Positions 17,987 to 25,963 of a stretch of DNA of 64,000 bases are shown here, one piece after another. The notes under the pieces are model-generated. The model was not told where the DNA came from and ran no database searches. It worked only from the letters and a program-made list of their open reading frames with translations. The stretch is from Thermocoleostomius sinensis A174 (GTDB lineage: Bacteria > Cyanobacteriota > Cyanobacteriia > Elainellales > Elainellaceae), in contig NZ_CP113797.1 in assembly GCF_026802175.1 (NCBI RefSeq), forward strand, positions 3,883,026 to 3,947,025. The letters are read 5' to 3'. Position 1 is the stretch's first letter, and every line of letters begins with the position of its first letter. Made by a program: the position numbers and the translations under genes.

Positions 17987-18910
17987 ATTACTGTCCACGT
18001 TCAATCTGCGGCCGATCGCCTCGATCGCTACCTGTCTGAGCACTTGCCAGACTTGTCTCGATCGCGTATTCAAAAATTGATTGAACAGGGGCAGGTTTGG
18101 ATCAATGGGCAGCCTTGTCCATCCAAAAAAGTGGCTGTGCGAGTGGGCGATCGGGTAGACATTACCATTCCCGCTGTTGCACCGCTGGAGCTACAGGCCG
18201 AAGCAATGGCGCTCGATATTCTCTATGAAGACGAGCACCTGATTATTTTGAACAAACCGATCGGGCTAGTGGTGCATCCGGCTCCTGGTCATGCAGAGGG
18301 AACGTTGGTGAATGCGTTGCTAGCTCATTGTGGTGATCAATTAGCGGGAATTGGCGGCGTGCAGCGACCAGGAATTGTGCATCGCCTAGACAAAGACACC
18401 AGTGGAGCGATTGCCATTGCCAAAACCGATCGCGCCCATCAGCATCTGCAAGCTCAATTCAAAGCTAAGACGGCTCGGCGTGAGTATCTGGCGGTTGTTT
18501 ATGGTGCGCCTTCTAGGGCCACTGGAACGATTGACGCGGCCATTGGTCGGCATCCAATCGATCGCAAGAAGATGGCTGTCATACCGGAAGATAAAGGAGG
18601 CAGGCGAGCCATCACCCACTGGCAAATTCGCGAACGCCTAGGCAACTTCACCTTGATGCTGTTTCAATTAGAGACCGGACGTACCCACCAAATTCGCGTG
18701 CATAGTGCTTATATTGGTCATCCAGTGGTGAGTGACCCAGTCTATGGGTCAGGGCGATCGATCGGTGTTAACTTGACTGGACAAGCCCTGCACGCCTGGA
18801 AACTACGGCTGCAACATCCTGTTTCTGAACAATGGCTCGAAGTCACTGCACCTCTGCCACCAGAATTCCTGACATTGCTAGACATCTTGCGACGGCGAGC
18901 CGGAATTTAG
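17960..18910 (+). CDS. RluA family pseudouridine synthase (RluD-like)
   Basis: Converts uridines in rRNA (in E. coli RluD, helix 69 of 23S rRNA) to pseudouridine. The 316 residues comprise an N-terminal S4 RNA-binding domain (about 16-75, 'RLDRYLSEHLPDLSRSRIQK') and the RluA catalytic domain. The latter has 'HRLDKDTSG' at 141-149, with D144 the catalytic aspartate, and 'LETGRTHQIRVH' near the end. No ATG is available; TTG 17960 is chosen, and an identical-context TTG at 17975 lies five codons further in. The gene follows cobA at a 26-bp distance and is probably co-transcribed. Confidence 0.9.
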   Translation: MNSPVLNSPITVHVQSAADRLDRYLSEHLPDLSRSRIQKLIEQGQVWINGQPCPSKKVAVRVGDRVDITIPAVAPLELQAEAMALDILYEDEHLIILNKPIGLVVHPAPGHAEGTLVNALLAHCGDQLAGIGGVQRPGIVHRLDKDTSGAIAIAKTDRAHQHLQAQFKAKTARREYLAVVYGAPSRATGTIDAAIGRHPIDRKKMAVIPEDKGGRRAITHWQIRERLGNFTLMLFQLETGRTHQIRVHSAYIGHPVVSDPVYGSGRSIGVNLTGQALHAWKLRLQHPVSEQWLEVTAPLPPEFLTLLDILRRRAGI

Positions 18911-19001
18911 GAGTGGTGGAGTCAGGGGTAGGGGTTAGAGAATCGATCGAACAGAAAAATGCCACCTCCTAGCAGCCCTACCTACTTCAAGGGCAAGAGG
19001 T

Positions 19002-19043
19002 AAGCTAGCCCCAGCAACCAATTCGAGACGTTGGAGCTAGCTT
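19002..19043. terminator. Inverted repeat between convergent genes
   Basis: AAGCTAGC (19002-19009) and GCTAGCTT (19036-19043) are perfect complements 26 bases apart, between the stop of the pseudouridine synthase gene and the stop of the GMC oxidoreductase gene. Position suggests a bidirectional transcript end. Confidence 0.4.
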
Positions 19044-19066
19044 CAATCAGGTCATGATTTAGGCGA

Positions 19067-20743
19067 TTAATGAATTTCAACGGTTTGTTGCTCCAGTACC
19101 TGGGTTAAATGTCCGGCCAATCGCAGCGACAGAGCCACGATCGTTAGGGTAGGATTGGCGTAACTGCCCGTTGGAAATACAGAGCTTCCAGTCATAAATA
19201 AATTCGAGATGCCATGCACGCGCCCATTGACATCGACCACCCCTTGCTTTGGATCGGGGTGCATCCGAGTTGTACCAAGGTGGTGGGCCAACCCTGCCGG
19301 ATAACAAACGTCTGGTTGCCCATTGGCATTTCGCTTGATTTGATAGGTTCCTAGTCCAGCCCGCGACAGTTCCTCGGCAAGAATTTCCTGCGATCGGGCA
19401 ATGCTTTGGTTGTTAAAGTCTCCCCACTTCCAATGCACTTCTGCCTTGGGAACACCGAAGCTATCACGCTGCGAACTTAGCGTCACGCGATTGGCTGGAT
19501 CGGGAGCTTGCTCTGTCAAAAAGAAAACTTGAAACGCCTTGAATCGTCGCTGATTATTGGATAGCTCTGACCAGCCGCCCCGCCCAAACCCATGCGCTAG
19601 GGATTGATGCTTGGTAGCCGCTAGATAACTGGCCAGGACAACATAATCAAGCCCGGCAAGAATTTTAAACACTTCTGATGGAAGGTGAGAAGGCAAAGTT
19701 TTGTCAAGCAGGGATTCTGCCAGTCCCTTGAAGGCAACAATCGCGTCAAACTGTCGCTGGCTTGGTCGGGGAAATAAAACGGCCGCAAAATTCAAGAGAT
19801 GCTCTTGTTGCATTGTTTGCTTCGATAATCCCAACCTGCCCAGAATAGGAGCATTATTCACTCGACGCAGGTCATACAATGCCATGCGATCGTACAAGCC
19901 AGGCTCAGACGGAGTAAACATGCCGCCATCCACTAGCGCATGATCCATGAAATATCGCCCTACTAAATCATGGTGGTTGCCCAAGCCAGTTGGCTGTTGC
20001 TGATTCGACGCTAGTAGGAGCCGGGCGTTTTCTATACCGCCTGTGGCCAAAACAAATACTTTCGCTTCTACCCAAAATTGCCGATCGGGAGTACTTGCGA
20101 CCCGAAGCCGCTTAACGGTTTGTGCCAACTCGTCAGCTTCAATATCTAATACCGTTGCATTGACGCAAATTTTGATGTTCTCTGCCTGTTTAAGTTCTTC
20201 GCGATAGTGCTGATAGAACACATGGCGGGGGCCAAACTGAAACACATTTGTAACCAGTCGATCGGTTTTGAGCGGTAACGGGGCCGCGTCGTCAGTTTGC
20301 CAAAAATCCGCGCTATAGGCATAAGGTCCCGCTTGACACACTACTTGCGCTCGCTCATAGAACGGATCGAGATCGGCTTTTGTCAACGGCCAACCGCTAT
20401 AGGGAAGCCAATCGCGTTGCTCAAAGTCAATCTCATCCAGCGGCACATAGCGAACGCCAATTTCTCCATTGCCAATCTTAATCGACCAAATATTAGAATT
20501 ACCGCCAAACTGTCGATGGCGCGTTAAGTGAGGCGCTAGATAAGGATCACCCGTCGTTTCTGCTTGGCTCAGTGCTTGAACTTGAGGATTGAGTTCAACT
20601 CCACCACTTTCTAATAAACAAACTTGCTGGCGTTGACCCAGAAACTCACGGGCAAGGGTAATTCCGGCTGGCCCTGATCCCACGATACAAATGTCTACAG
20701 AGATAACTTGTTCACTCGAAAGCTCATGGGCATCAATTAACAT
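19067..20743 (-). CDS. GMC family FAD-dependent oxidoreductase
   Basis: A 558-residue flavoprotein of the glucose-methanol-choline type. The FAD-binding Rossmann motif is 'CIVGSGPAGITLAREFL' at about residues 19-35, followed by 'FGGNSNIWSI', 'FVLATGGIENARLLLAS' and the C-terminal 'SSVFPTGSYANPTLTIVALS'. The C-terminal 'HHLGTTRMHPDPKQGVVD' carries the usual active-site His region. There is no signal peptide. Cyanobacterial members are mostly uncharacterised; substrates could be alcohols, sugars or sterol-like compounds. It is alone on its strand, with the sigC terminator upstream. Confidence 0.88.
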   Translation of the reverse strand: MLIDAHELSSEQVISVDICIVGSGPAGITLAREFLGQRQQVCLLESGGVELNPQVQALSQAETTGDPYLAPHLTRHRQFGGNSNIWSIKIGNGEIGVRYVPLDEIDFEQRDWLPYSGWPLTKADLDPFYERAQVVCQAGPYAYSADFWQTDDAAPLPLKTDRLVTNVFQFGPRHVFYQHYREELKQAENIKICVNATVLDIEADELAQTVKRLRVASTPDRQFWVEAKVFVLATGGIENARLLLASNQQQPTGLGNHHDLVGRYFMDHALVDGGMFTPSEPGLYDRMALYDLRRVNNAPILGRLGLSKQTMQQEHLLNFAAVLFPRPSQRQFDAIVAFKGLAESLLDKTLPSHLPSEVFKILAGLDYVVLASYLAATKHQSLAHGFGRGGWSELSNNQRRFKAFQVFFLTEQAPDPANRVTLSSQRDSFGVPKAEVHWKWGDFNNQSIARSQEILAEELSRAGLGTYQIKRNANGQPDVCYPAGLAHHLGTTRMHPDPKQGVVDVNGRVHGISNLFMTGSSVFPTGSYANPTLTIVALSLRLAGHLTQVLEQQTVEIH

Positions 20744-20959
20744 AGATTTCTGCTCTATACCTGATTAATTAACCTGCTCAACCTGTTCCAATTGGATGGA
20801 AGTTAAGATGCGTAAACCCCACATCAACTAAATCAATTCCTAGTTCATAGCAAGTTCAACGACTTCTCGAAAATGGGAAGAACCTTTGGTTTATCGAATC
20901 TTTATTTGCCAAATTCTTAAAGTTTGTCCTTAAATTTGATTGCATTTATTTTTTTAATC

Positions 20960-20984
20960 AAAAAAGGCAGGCGGTTTACCTGCC
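20960..20984 (-). terminator. Rho-independent terminator of sigC
   Basis: Read on the minus strand, GGCAGG and CCTGCC form a six-pair stem with a seven-base loop, followed by TTTTTT. It lies 42-66 bases past the sigC stop. Confidence 0.85.
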
Positions 20985-21025
20985 CAGAGCATGACCCAAG
21001 GTAACTAAAGCGTTGTCAACGAATT

Positions 21026-22279
21026 TTAAGTGAGCGCTTCTAGATAATCTCGCACTCGATTCCGGCGCTTCGGTTGTCGCAATTTTTGCAGAGCTTTGGC
21101 TTCAATTTGACGAACTCGTTCACGGGATAAATCTAAGGCACGACCAATTTCGGCTAGAGAATAGGGCTGACCATCACCTAGCCCAAACCGCATTAGAATT
21201 ACGTCTCGTTCGCGGCTAGTTAAATCGGTAAGCAACTGCTGTAAATCTCGATGGAGGGCTTCTCGCATGAGTCGCTCTTCCGGAGATGCGCTGTCTTCTG
21301 CTACCAGTTCACCCAGTTCTGTATCTCGCTCTTTACCAACTTTGGTTTCCAGCGAAACGGCACGCGGCACGCGCAGCAACACTTCTCGTACTTGTGGCGC
21401 CGACATGTCGAGTTCTGCGGCAATATCTTCGATCGTCGCCGTGCGTCCCTTTTCTTGAGAGATTTTGCGCTGTGCTTTCTTGATTTTGTTTAGCTTTTCA
21501 GTGATGTGAACTGGCAGGCGAATGGTGCGACTTTGAGTTGCAATTGCCCGCGTGATGCCTTGGCGGATCCACCAGTAAGCGTAAGTACTAAACCGATAGC
21601 CTTTAGTGGGGTCAAATTTTTCAACAGCGCGTTCTAGCCCCAACGTTCCTTCTTGGATCAAATCCAGCAGTTCTAGTCCACGGTTTTGATACTTTTTGGC
21701 GACCGAGACTACCAAACGCAAATTCGCTTTGATCATGTGATCTTTGGCGCGAGTGCCTTCGGTTTTGATTTGATCTAGTTCTTCCAGTGATAGCTCAGCT
21801 AGTTCAGCCCAACGGCGTTTGCCACTAGCAAGGATGGGTTTCAACGACTCTACAGCAACACCCGCCTCGGTTGCCCAGCGTTCCAAGGAGGGACGATGCC
21901 CCAAACTAGAGGCTAAGCGATCGTGTGTATCAATCAACTGAACATATTGCTGAATGGTTGCATCTCCTTTTTCCGCTGCCTCATTGCGCAGATCGACCAG
22001 CCGCATATAGCGCTGCACCCGTTGCGCCTCTGACACTTCCTCATCACGACCCAGCAGGCGGACTCGACCAATTTCCTGGAGATATAAGCGCACTAAATCA
22101 GTGCTACGCCGCCCCATTCCTCTAGTAAGACCAGTGGCAGAGCTTGCGTATTCTGCTTCGAGGGTTGCCAAATCACTCTCTAGTTGAACATTCAGTTCAA
22201 CATCGCTGCCTAGGGGAAACTCGACAACGTTTGGAGATTCATCATAATCGGCATCTGTGTAAAAGGGTTTTGCAGACAT
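21026..22279 (-). CDS. sigC: Group 2 RNA polymerase sigma factor, SigC type
   Basis: A 417-residue sigma-70 protein. Region 1.2 is 'TDLVRLYLQEIGRVRLLGRD', region 2 includes 'AKKYQNRGLELLDLIQEGT' and 'RFSTYAYWWIRQGITRAIAT', and region 4 ends 'SLAEIGRALDLSRERVRQIE'. The N-terminus 'MSAKPFYTDADYDESPNVVE' and the insert between regions 1.2 and 2.1 ('ASSLGHRPSLERWATEAGVA') are characteristic of cyanobacterial SigC, which acts in stationary phase, heat and nitrogen or carbon stress. ATG 22279 matches the SigC N-terminus; an upstream in-frame TTG at 22345 is less likely. A long upstream region with TGTGA-like dyads suggests regulated transcription. Confidence 0.9.
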   Translation of the reverse strand: MSAKPFYTDADYDESPNVVEFPLGSDVELNVQLESDLATLEAEYASSATGLTRGMGRRSTDLVRLYLQEIGRVRLLGRDEEVSEAQRVQRYMRLVDLRNEAAEKGDATIQQYVQLIDTHDRLASSLGHRPSLERWATEAGVAVESLKPILASGKRRWAELAELSLEELDQIKTEGTRAKDHMIKANLRLVVSVAKKYQNRGLELLDLIQEGTLGLERAVEKFDPTKGYRFSTYAYWWIRQGITRAIATQSRTIRLPVHITEKLNKIKKAQRKISQEKGRTATIEDIAAELDMSAPQVREVLLRVPRAVSLETKVGKERDTELGELVAEDSASPEERLMREALHRDLQQLLTDLTSRERDVILMRFGLGDGQPYSLAEIGRALDLSRERVRQIEAKALQKLRQPKRRNRVRDYLEALT

Positions 22280-22432
22280 AGTGCTCGTTTCAATTGCTCC
22301 AGGTAACAATGGGGCTGTTCTACTGCTTACTGCTATTGTTCCCAAGTTTCGGGATCAAATCATCATGACTTAGCAGAGAGACAAAAGGTTGCATTCCTTA
22401 AGTCAACGTAGCAGTGATAGGTCTAAGTAGCT

Positions 22433-22445
22433 GTGATCAGATCAC
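22433..22445. promoter_or_regulatory. CRP-like dyad upstream of sigC
   Basis: GTGATC-A-GATCAC is a perfect palindrome. With flanks it reads TGTGATCAGATCAC, close to the CRP consensus TGTGA-N6-TCACA but with a five-base spacer. It lies about 155 bp before the sigC start. Binding by a cyanobacterial CRP-type regulator is inference. Confidence 0.35.
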
Positions 22446-22592
22446 TCGACCATATACTTTCGATTGATTTGTTTGTAGCTGTTTCTTGCTTGTACCTTGA
22501 TGTCTGGTTAAGTTGGCGTGAACGATTTTTTGCTTGTTGCCTTTGGTGAATCTTCTATAGATAGTTTGTAAATGAACAGAATCAGCAGCTTG

Positions 22593-22606
22593 ATCACAGT
22601 TGTGAT
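22593..22606. promoter_or_regulatory. Everted TGTGA dyad upstream of sigC
   Basis: ATCACA-GT-TGTGAT is a perfect inverted repeat, about 315 bp before the sigC start and 160 bp from the CRP-like dyad. The half-sites are in the outward orientation relative to the CRP consensus. Confidence 0.3.
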
Positions 22607-22907
22607 GCTCGTTATTAATGACGTTGATCTGCGGTTTTTGAGTCCATTTGCTCCGGTTTACATCTACTTGATTCAGGTGACAACACGACAAACTACATTC
22701 CTTTTACCTCTAATTCCAGACGTTTTTCTTGAAAGATTAATAGTTTTTCTATCAAGTAAGAGTGAAGATCTAGGGGCGATCGAAAATTATCGGTTCGCAA
22801 TTATTTCCCTCACGAATAAGTTGTGATCCTGCCCACTCTGGGAACTTGAAAATCTTTGACATTTCAAGATTGCTAAAAGGGTATTTGAAGCGTCGCAACT
22901 TTTACGC

Positions 22908-23141
22908 CCTCATCCTCCAACCCCTGCTCCTACAATAGAAGGGGAGCGAGTGGTTGAAAGAATAATGCTTAACTTGGTTCTTGTTGAGGGGCTGATTGAC
23001 GGAGAAAAGGTTTCCGCCCGCACCCTACATCCCGCTCCCAGAGACAGAGAGGGACATTGAAACCCACTCAGAAATTCACTTAATCGTTGTGACTTCCCTT
23101 CCACCACCTGAGGAGAAGGGGGTGAGGGATGAGGGGACAAC
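22908..23141. repeat. Dispersed intergenic C-rich/G-rich repeat
   Basis: Two blocks, starting 'CCTCATCCTCCAACCCCTG' and ending 'GAGAAGGGGGTGAGGGATGA', have the CCCTCACCCC...AGAAGGGGGTGAGGG pattern of a dispersed repeat known from many cyanobacterial intergenic regions. Diverged relatives lie at about 15665, 44150, 49128, 54380 and 59570. Confidence 0.6.
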
Positions 23142-23147
23142 GAGTGG

Positions 23148-23675
23148 TCAGCTAGGTTGAGGGGGAGTTTGAGGTTGAGACGGAATCAGGTAAATAGCTC
23201 CTGAAATCACAGTCAAAACCACTGCAATCCAGAAGGCCCCAATTGCAACCTGTTCCCAACTAGACGGCAACGGCGCAATTAACAGGGCAATAGCGGCAAT
23301 TTGGCTCACGGTTTTCAGTTTGCCCCAAATGTTTGCCCCCGAAATTTTGGTTTGATTGACCCGCCACCCGGCGATCGTTAACTCTCGTGCCAAGATCACA
23401 AACACGCCCCACGCCGGGATTTGTCCTAGTTCAATTAGACAGAGCAATGGTGCAAACACCAGCAGTTTGTCAACCAGTGGATCGAGAAATTTTCCCAGAT
23501 CGGTGATTTGGTTTAATCGTCGGGCTAAGTATCCATCCAACCAATCCGTTCCCGCTGCCACTACAAACACCACAACGGCAATCCAGCGCATTCGATCGGT
23601 GGGCTGAGAGAGTAAATAGAGCAGGAAGGGTACGCCCAGTAAGCGAGAAACGGTGATCCAGGTAGGGAGGTTCAT
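23148..23675 (-). CDS. pgsA: CDP-diacylglycerol--glycerol-3-phosphate 3-phosphatidyltransferase
   Basis: Makes phosphatidylglycerol phosphate, the committed step to phosphatidylglycerol, an essential thylakoid lipid. The 175-residue membrane protein has the CDP-alcohol phosphotransferase signature D-G-x2-A-R-x8-G-x3-D-x3-D in 'DWLDGYLARR' followed by 'ITDLGKFLDPLVDK'. N-terminal 'MNLPTWITVSRLLGVPFLL' is the classic PgsA opening. Four to five membrane helices are predicted. It is followed 30 bp upstream on the same strand by the SGNH-like gene, so they may form one transcript. Confidence 0.95.
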   Translation of the reverse strand: MNLPTWITVSRLLGVPFLLYLLSQPTDRMRWIAVVVFVVAAGTDWLDGYLARRLNQITDLGKFLDPLVDKLLVFAPLLCLIELGQIPAWGVFVILARELTIAGWRVNQTKISGANIWGKLKTVSQIAAIALLIAPLPSSWEQVAIGAFWIAVVLTVISGAIYLIPSQPQTPPQPS

Positions 23676-23705
23676 GGGGGTTAGGAACTGGGGTTGGGGG
23701 TAGCA

Positions 23706-25079
23706 TCACGATCCAAAGGGTCTCGGCTCGATCGCCAATTCTCGCACGATTGCTTCAAAAAATTTGCTGGCCAGCACTTGATTCGCCTCGTCTGTCAGGC
23801 TGGTAGGGCTTTGAAACGCTTGTCCCTCATAGGTTTCGTAGAGTTTATAGAGATCCAGTAATTGAGCATTAGCAGACGATTGGGCTACCTGCTCAGCGGC
23901 TTCGGACAGTTTGGTATAACCCACTTGCATGCGTTGGGCGTAGGAGTCTCCTAATTTGGTCAGAATGGCGGCTTCTTCGGGCGGCATGGCATTGGCAGCG
24001 CGCCCGGTGATTTCGGGCTGTAATCCTATAAACAAGCGTTTGCGCGTGGCGGAACTCCATCGCACCATTTGCAGCAGATGATTTCGGTAACGAGCAATGC
24101 GCCGATCGAGTTCAGCATCATCGGCGGCCAAGGCTTGATCAAGCGGTTGAGGGTTGCCTGCATTCACCAAATTGAGTGCAATGGCTAGTTCTTCTTCTGG
24201 CGATTGAGATTGCAACACATAGCGATCGACCGCCCGCACCACATAGAGCCGATCGAACCAATCCTGTACTGACTGCGTGAATTGAGCCGTTGGGCTTTCC
24301 CGTTCGCCTTGAATCAGAGCATCTAGCCCTGGAATATCAGCTCCTACTTGCGAACTCGGCAACATTAGATCTTGATAGCTGTTCAAAAGCACTACCATAT
24401 CGGGATTGTAGGCCACAACCTGCTGCATCAGCATAGCCAATTCATTCCCAGAGGCATAGCCTGGTACAGCGGCATTGATAACGCGATACTGCTGTTCTGG
24501 AATCCGTGGTGGCAAAGCTAGCACCTCTGCCACCTGATCGGCCCGATAGGGCAATGTGGCGGGTTGAAAGCGTGTAGGATTGGTTTTCTGGTTCGTAACG
24601 CGATCGTTCAATAGCTTTTCCAGATGGCTCGCAAGCGTCATCTGATTGTCAGAATTGAGTTGCCCAAAGGCGGTTGAGCCTCCCAAGACAAAAATTCGCA
24701 CTTCTCCTGCGGCTTTCTCAGGCGTTACGGGTTGATCATCGCGGAAGCCTTGAGCGTTAATCGTCCAGAATTCGCTGGTTTGATCGGGCAATAACTGATA
24801 TCCCATCAAGGGATTTCGCACAGCCATCAGATGACCTTGATTGGGTAACGCTTCATAGGGTTGACCATCTGGACTCAGAAACCCCAAGCGATAAGCTTCG
24901 ATTAGCTCTGATTTGCCAGCCGAGTTAGCGGTGAGTTGCTCGCTTGTACCTGTAGCATAAGCAATTCCGCGTACCAATAATTCCAACGCGATTGGTACTC
25001 CAACCAAAAGCAAAACTATTGGAAACCAGGAGCGGCGACGTGATTTCCGCTTCCAACTACTGCGTCGGCGCGTAAACAT
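23706..25079 (-). CDS. SGNH/GDSL hydrolase-like membrane-anchored protein with altered catalytic blocks
   Basis: From ATG 25079 (GGGGA nine bases upstream) about 457 residues. An extremely basic N-terminus ('MFTRRRSSWKRKSRRRSWFP') precedes one membrane helix, so the bulk is probably outside the cytoplasm. Block I of the SGNH fold is present as 'IFVLGGSTAFGQ', with the nucleophile serine. Block III reads 'LLNSYQDLMLPS', where the family has G-x-N-D. Block V reads 'FQSPTSLTDEANQVLA', where D-x-x-H is expected before the L-T-D-E-A-N helix, so the catalytic Asp and His are not evident. It may be inactive or use other residues. A pgsA gene follows on the same strand. Confidence 0.78.
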   Translation of the reverse strand: MFTRRRSSWKRKSRRRSWFPIVLLLVGVPIALELLVRGIAYATGTSEQLTANSAGKSELIEAYRLGFLSPDGQPYEALPNQGHLMAVRNPLMGYQLLPDQTSEFWTINAQGFRDDQPVTPEKAAGEVRIFVLGGSTAFGQLNSDNQMTLASHLEKLLNDRVTNQKTNPTRFQPATLPYRADQVAEVLALPPRIPEQQYRVINAAVPGYASGNELAMLMQQVVAYNPDMVVLLNSYQDLMLPSSQVGADIPGLDALIQGERESPTAQFTQSVQDWFDRLYVVRAVDRYVLQSQSPEEELAIALNLVNAGNPQPLDQALAADDAELDRRIARYRNHLLQMVRWSSATRKRLFIGLQPEITGRAANAMPPEEAAILTKLGDSYAQRMQVGYTKLSEAAEQVAQSSANAQLLDLYKLYETYEGQAFQSPTSLTDEANQVLASKFFEAIVRELAIEPRPFGS

Positions 25080-25204
25080 GACCATCAATCCCCATAACTG
25101 CAACTAACTGCAAAAAATCTCGAAATCATTGCCTGTAATGCCTAAGGTTTGAATGAATAGCCAGTCATCTTCCTCACAATGAAATCTTTGCCCAACGTGA
25201 AGGG

Positions 25205-25232
25205 CATCATTTTTCAAACATCATTTTTCAAA
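25205..25232. repeat. Tandem duplication of 14 bp
   Basis: CATCATTTTTCAAA occurs twice with no gap (25205-25218, 25219-25232), just past the stop of the pyroglutamyl peptidase-like gene on the minus strand. Same class of microduplication as at 2210, 9328 and 17937. Confidence 0.92.
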
Positions 25233-25240
25233 CAAACCGT

Positions 25241-25768
25241 TCATTCAATGGTTAGCACCCGTTCAAGAATCACTAAAAAATCTGCAACAATTTCTGCCTT
25301 GTTAGTCGGAGTGAGGATGGGAACATGCACAAAAAGACATTGTACGGCGGGATGGTGACTTTGCAGATGATTTAGTATCGCATAGTATAGACCATTACAA
25401 ACAAACCGGCCGGCATCTTGGCTAATCTCGGTTTTTCTCAGATTTTTAACTAATTTTTCTAACGACAAAGAAGTAGAAATGATGCGATCGCCGACCACGG
25501 CTCTCGATTCTAGATGAAGCTGATGCCGGGATTCTGCCATCCCACAGCAAATCACTACCTGTGGTTGCAGTTGTTGAACTTTGTCTAGAATCAATGCCTT
25601 TGCAACTGGGACATTAACAGGCAACTGTCTCAAAACATGAATAGCAGAGAATTGTTTGACTTTCAACACTTCTGACAGTAAGTCATCGGAGGCATTCGAG
25701 CGTTGATGAGGTCTCCAAGGGGCAAAAGATGTCACCAAACTGGTTGAGGCAGTCTTTACTGAAGTCAT
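25241..25768 (-). CDS. Pyroglutamyl-peptidase I-like (C15) protein
   Basis: A 175-residue protein resembling pyrrolidone carboxyl peptidase, which removes N-terminal pyroglutamate. N-terminal 'SFAPWRPHQRSNASDDLL' aligns with the family's opening GF-x-P-F segment. 'VVICCGMAESRHQLHLESRA' contains the expected glutamate. 'SQDAGRFVCNGLYYAIL' carries the catalytic cysteine, and 'CLFVHVPIL' the catalytic histidine. The triad thus seems intact, but overall similarity is loose and it is shorter than typical enzymes (about 200-215 aa). It is divergent from the DUF2252 gene with 195 bp between starts. Confidence 0.75.
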   Translation of the reverse strand: MTSVKTASTSLVTSFAPWRPHQRSNASDDLLSEVLKVKQFSAIHVLRQLPVNVPVAKALILDKVQQLQPQVVICCGMAESRHQLHLESRAVVGDRIISTSLSLEKLVKNLRKTEISQDAGRFVCNGLYYAILNHLQSHHPAVQCLFVHVPILTPTNKAEIVADFLVILERVLTIE

Positions 25769-25963
25769 TCAAAAATAACGTCAAATCTTATACGCTTCAT
25801 TCACACTATATCTGAATTAATATTATTGATTTCTGCCATTTTGACTCGATTGAAGCATCAAAACTCATCTCTGAATCTGCACCGCAAACGTTGGCATAAA
25901 TCGCTACATCTTTCTGATTCAACTCCTTAAAATCCACTGTGTCTTTGGCGGTTCTTTGCGGTA

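Larger units (their letters stand above)
22280..23147. other. Long gene-free stretch between pgsA and sigC
   Basis: About 870 bp. Open frames exist on both strands (22437-22691 minus and 22572-22826 plus) but their products look random and mutually overlap. The part nearest sigC carries two dyads listed separately. The part nearest pgsA (22908-23141) is dispersed-repeat sequence. Confidence 0.6.

Noticed and set aside
22437-22826. Two open frames on opposite strands (84 residues each) in the sigC-pgsA gap
   Set aside because: They overlap each other, the products have no recognisable pattern, and neither has a good ribosome binding site. The region looks regulatory and repeat-derived.
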